A stretch of DNA of 64,000 nucleotides from Argyresthia goedartella (taxonomy: Eukaryota > Arthropoda > Insecta > Lepidoptera > Argyresthiidae): NCBI GenBank assembly GCA_949825045.1, contig OX463820.1, positions 3,980,501-4,044,500 of the forward strand. Reading direction: 5' to 3'. A program made the translations under genes and the position numbers. Of this stretch, positions 63,243 to 64,000 are shown in pieces. Every line of letters starts with the position of its first letter. Positions within the stretch are counted from its first letter, which is position 1. Below the pieces are notes generated by a model that searched no databases, was not told the origin of the DNA, and saw only the letters and a list, made by a program, of their open reading frames with translations.

Positions 63243-64000
63243 GATCATAAGGAATAGAATACCATACAAAATTCGCCTAATGCTCTGCTATGCACTAGGA
63301 GATTCAGTAATAACTTACGGCCTCTCCAGCTACGGACGTACTTACAGCACATACCTTAGCTCAATCCTAAAACTACAGACTAGATTACTTAAAATAATTG
63401 CCCCAACTCAGATCAAAAACAACCATGAGGACGACGATCTCCGACTTTTAGGCACTGTGGTGTGGAGTAATACCAGTCACTGACAAAGTTAACTATTGCC
63501 TCCTCAACGAGCAGTTCTTTGACTACAAAGACAGTCAGAAAATCAATCACTCTGTAGTGACCAGGCGAATGGCGCAAGGTAAACTGGTTACCGAGCGCGC
63601 AAACAATAGTTATGGCCGGCGGACGAGCTCATACATGATGACGCGATTAATAAACACCTTACCTCCCGACATTAGAGACTCGATCAGTCAAAATAATATC
63701 AAAGTTAAACTCAAATCACACTTTACAGAAAAACTAGAAAGACGGAATAGTTCTTGAGAAATGTACCTACTAATAATATTGAATTTTAAAATTATGTCAT
63801 TGAATGTCATGAATCCTATTGAATATTATGTAATTGATTTATTAATGATGTTATTGAATATTTATAATAATGCTATTGCTTACTTAAATACGATAAATAA
63901 TGAGTAGATCACACCACACACAATCCCCAGTGGTTTAAGTGGTGTTCCCATAATGCTTCACTATCTAAATTTTTGTGTAAATACATAAATATTAAAAAAA
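63243..64000 (+). mobile_element. LINE family B, copy 2, 3' end only
   Basis: Two frames (63280-63483 and 63557-63757) give IRLMLCYALGDSVITYGLSS, YGRTYSTYLSSILKLQTRLL and a C-terminal part ending FTEKLERRNSS, with a frameshift near 63430-63480. The DNA aligns with the reverse complement of about 47890-48610, including the 3' region with GTAGATCACACCACACAC. An A-rich end lies at the window edge. The 5' part is truncated at 63243. Confidence 0.85.

Overview
This window reads as non-coding, repeat-dominated DNA from an arthropod, most likely a moth or butterfly. It is AT-rich, carries no operons or bacterial signals, and is packed with BEL/Pao and Ty3/gypsy LTR elements, at least eight non-LTR (LINE) families, a mariner-type transposase remnant, tRNA-derived SINEs and small fold-back elements. 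The lepidopteran call is an inference from repeat style, including degenerate repeats near 44.7-45.5 kb of a kind I associate with Lepidoptera; no taxon-specific single-copy gene proves it.

Layout. 1-3064: 5' end of a minus-strand Ty3/gypsy element (gag start, primer site, LTR of about 2.2 kb carrying a MITE). 3.3-4.7 kb: 5'-truncated LINE. 5845-10950: a young, structurally complete BEL/Pao element whose reverse transcriptase and part of the integrase are deleted. 11.5-16.2 kb: LINE family A, nearly complete. 16.5-19.2 kb: a second BEL/Pao 3' end followed by nested LINE pieces. 20.3-20.95 kb: possible env tail plus LTR. 21.4-23.8 kb: 5' parts of two LINEs. 25.0-26.5 kb: a psq-type DNA-binding fragment and an env/F-like pseudogene without gag-pol. 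26.8-32.0 kb: a LINE D fragment and a long LINE C copy with ORF1 and ORF2. 32.0-33.5 kb: transposase remnant. 33.5-36.9 kb: decayed gypsy pol joined to a second copy of the long LTR. 36.9-37.6 kb: cluster of an inverted-orientation motif. 39.1-42.1 kb: LINE E split by another LINE. 42.7-44.3 kb: the only convincing host gene, a four-exon gene for a small secreted DUF1091-like protein. 44.8-47.6 kb: repeat dimer, fold-back elements and a tRNA-derived SINE. 47.9-52.4 kb: an almost full-length LINE B with a PHD-finger ORF1. 52.9-55.3 kb: another LINE C copy and a gutted tyrosine-recombinase-like gene. 55.9-58.3 kb: a multi-level nest (SINE remnant and inverted LTR pair; solo LTR; LINE) with target duplications at three levels. 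58.3-63.0 kb: second LINE A copy. 63.2-64.0 kb: second LINE B 3' end.

Nothing here works as a pathway. The history is waves of insertion: most coding units are broken by stops, frameshifts or deletions, while the DUF1091-like gene keeps intact phase-0 exons and the BEL element keeps near-identical LTRs. All calls are by eye; no alignment or database search was run.
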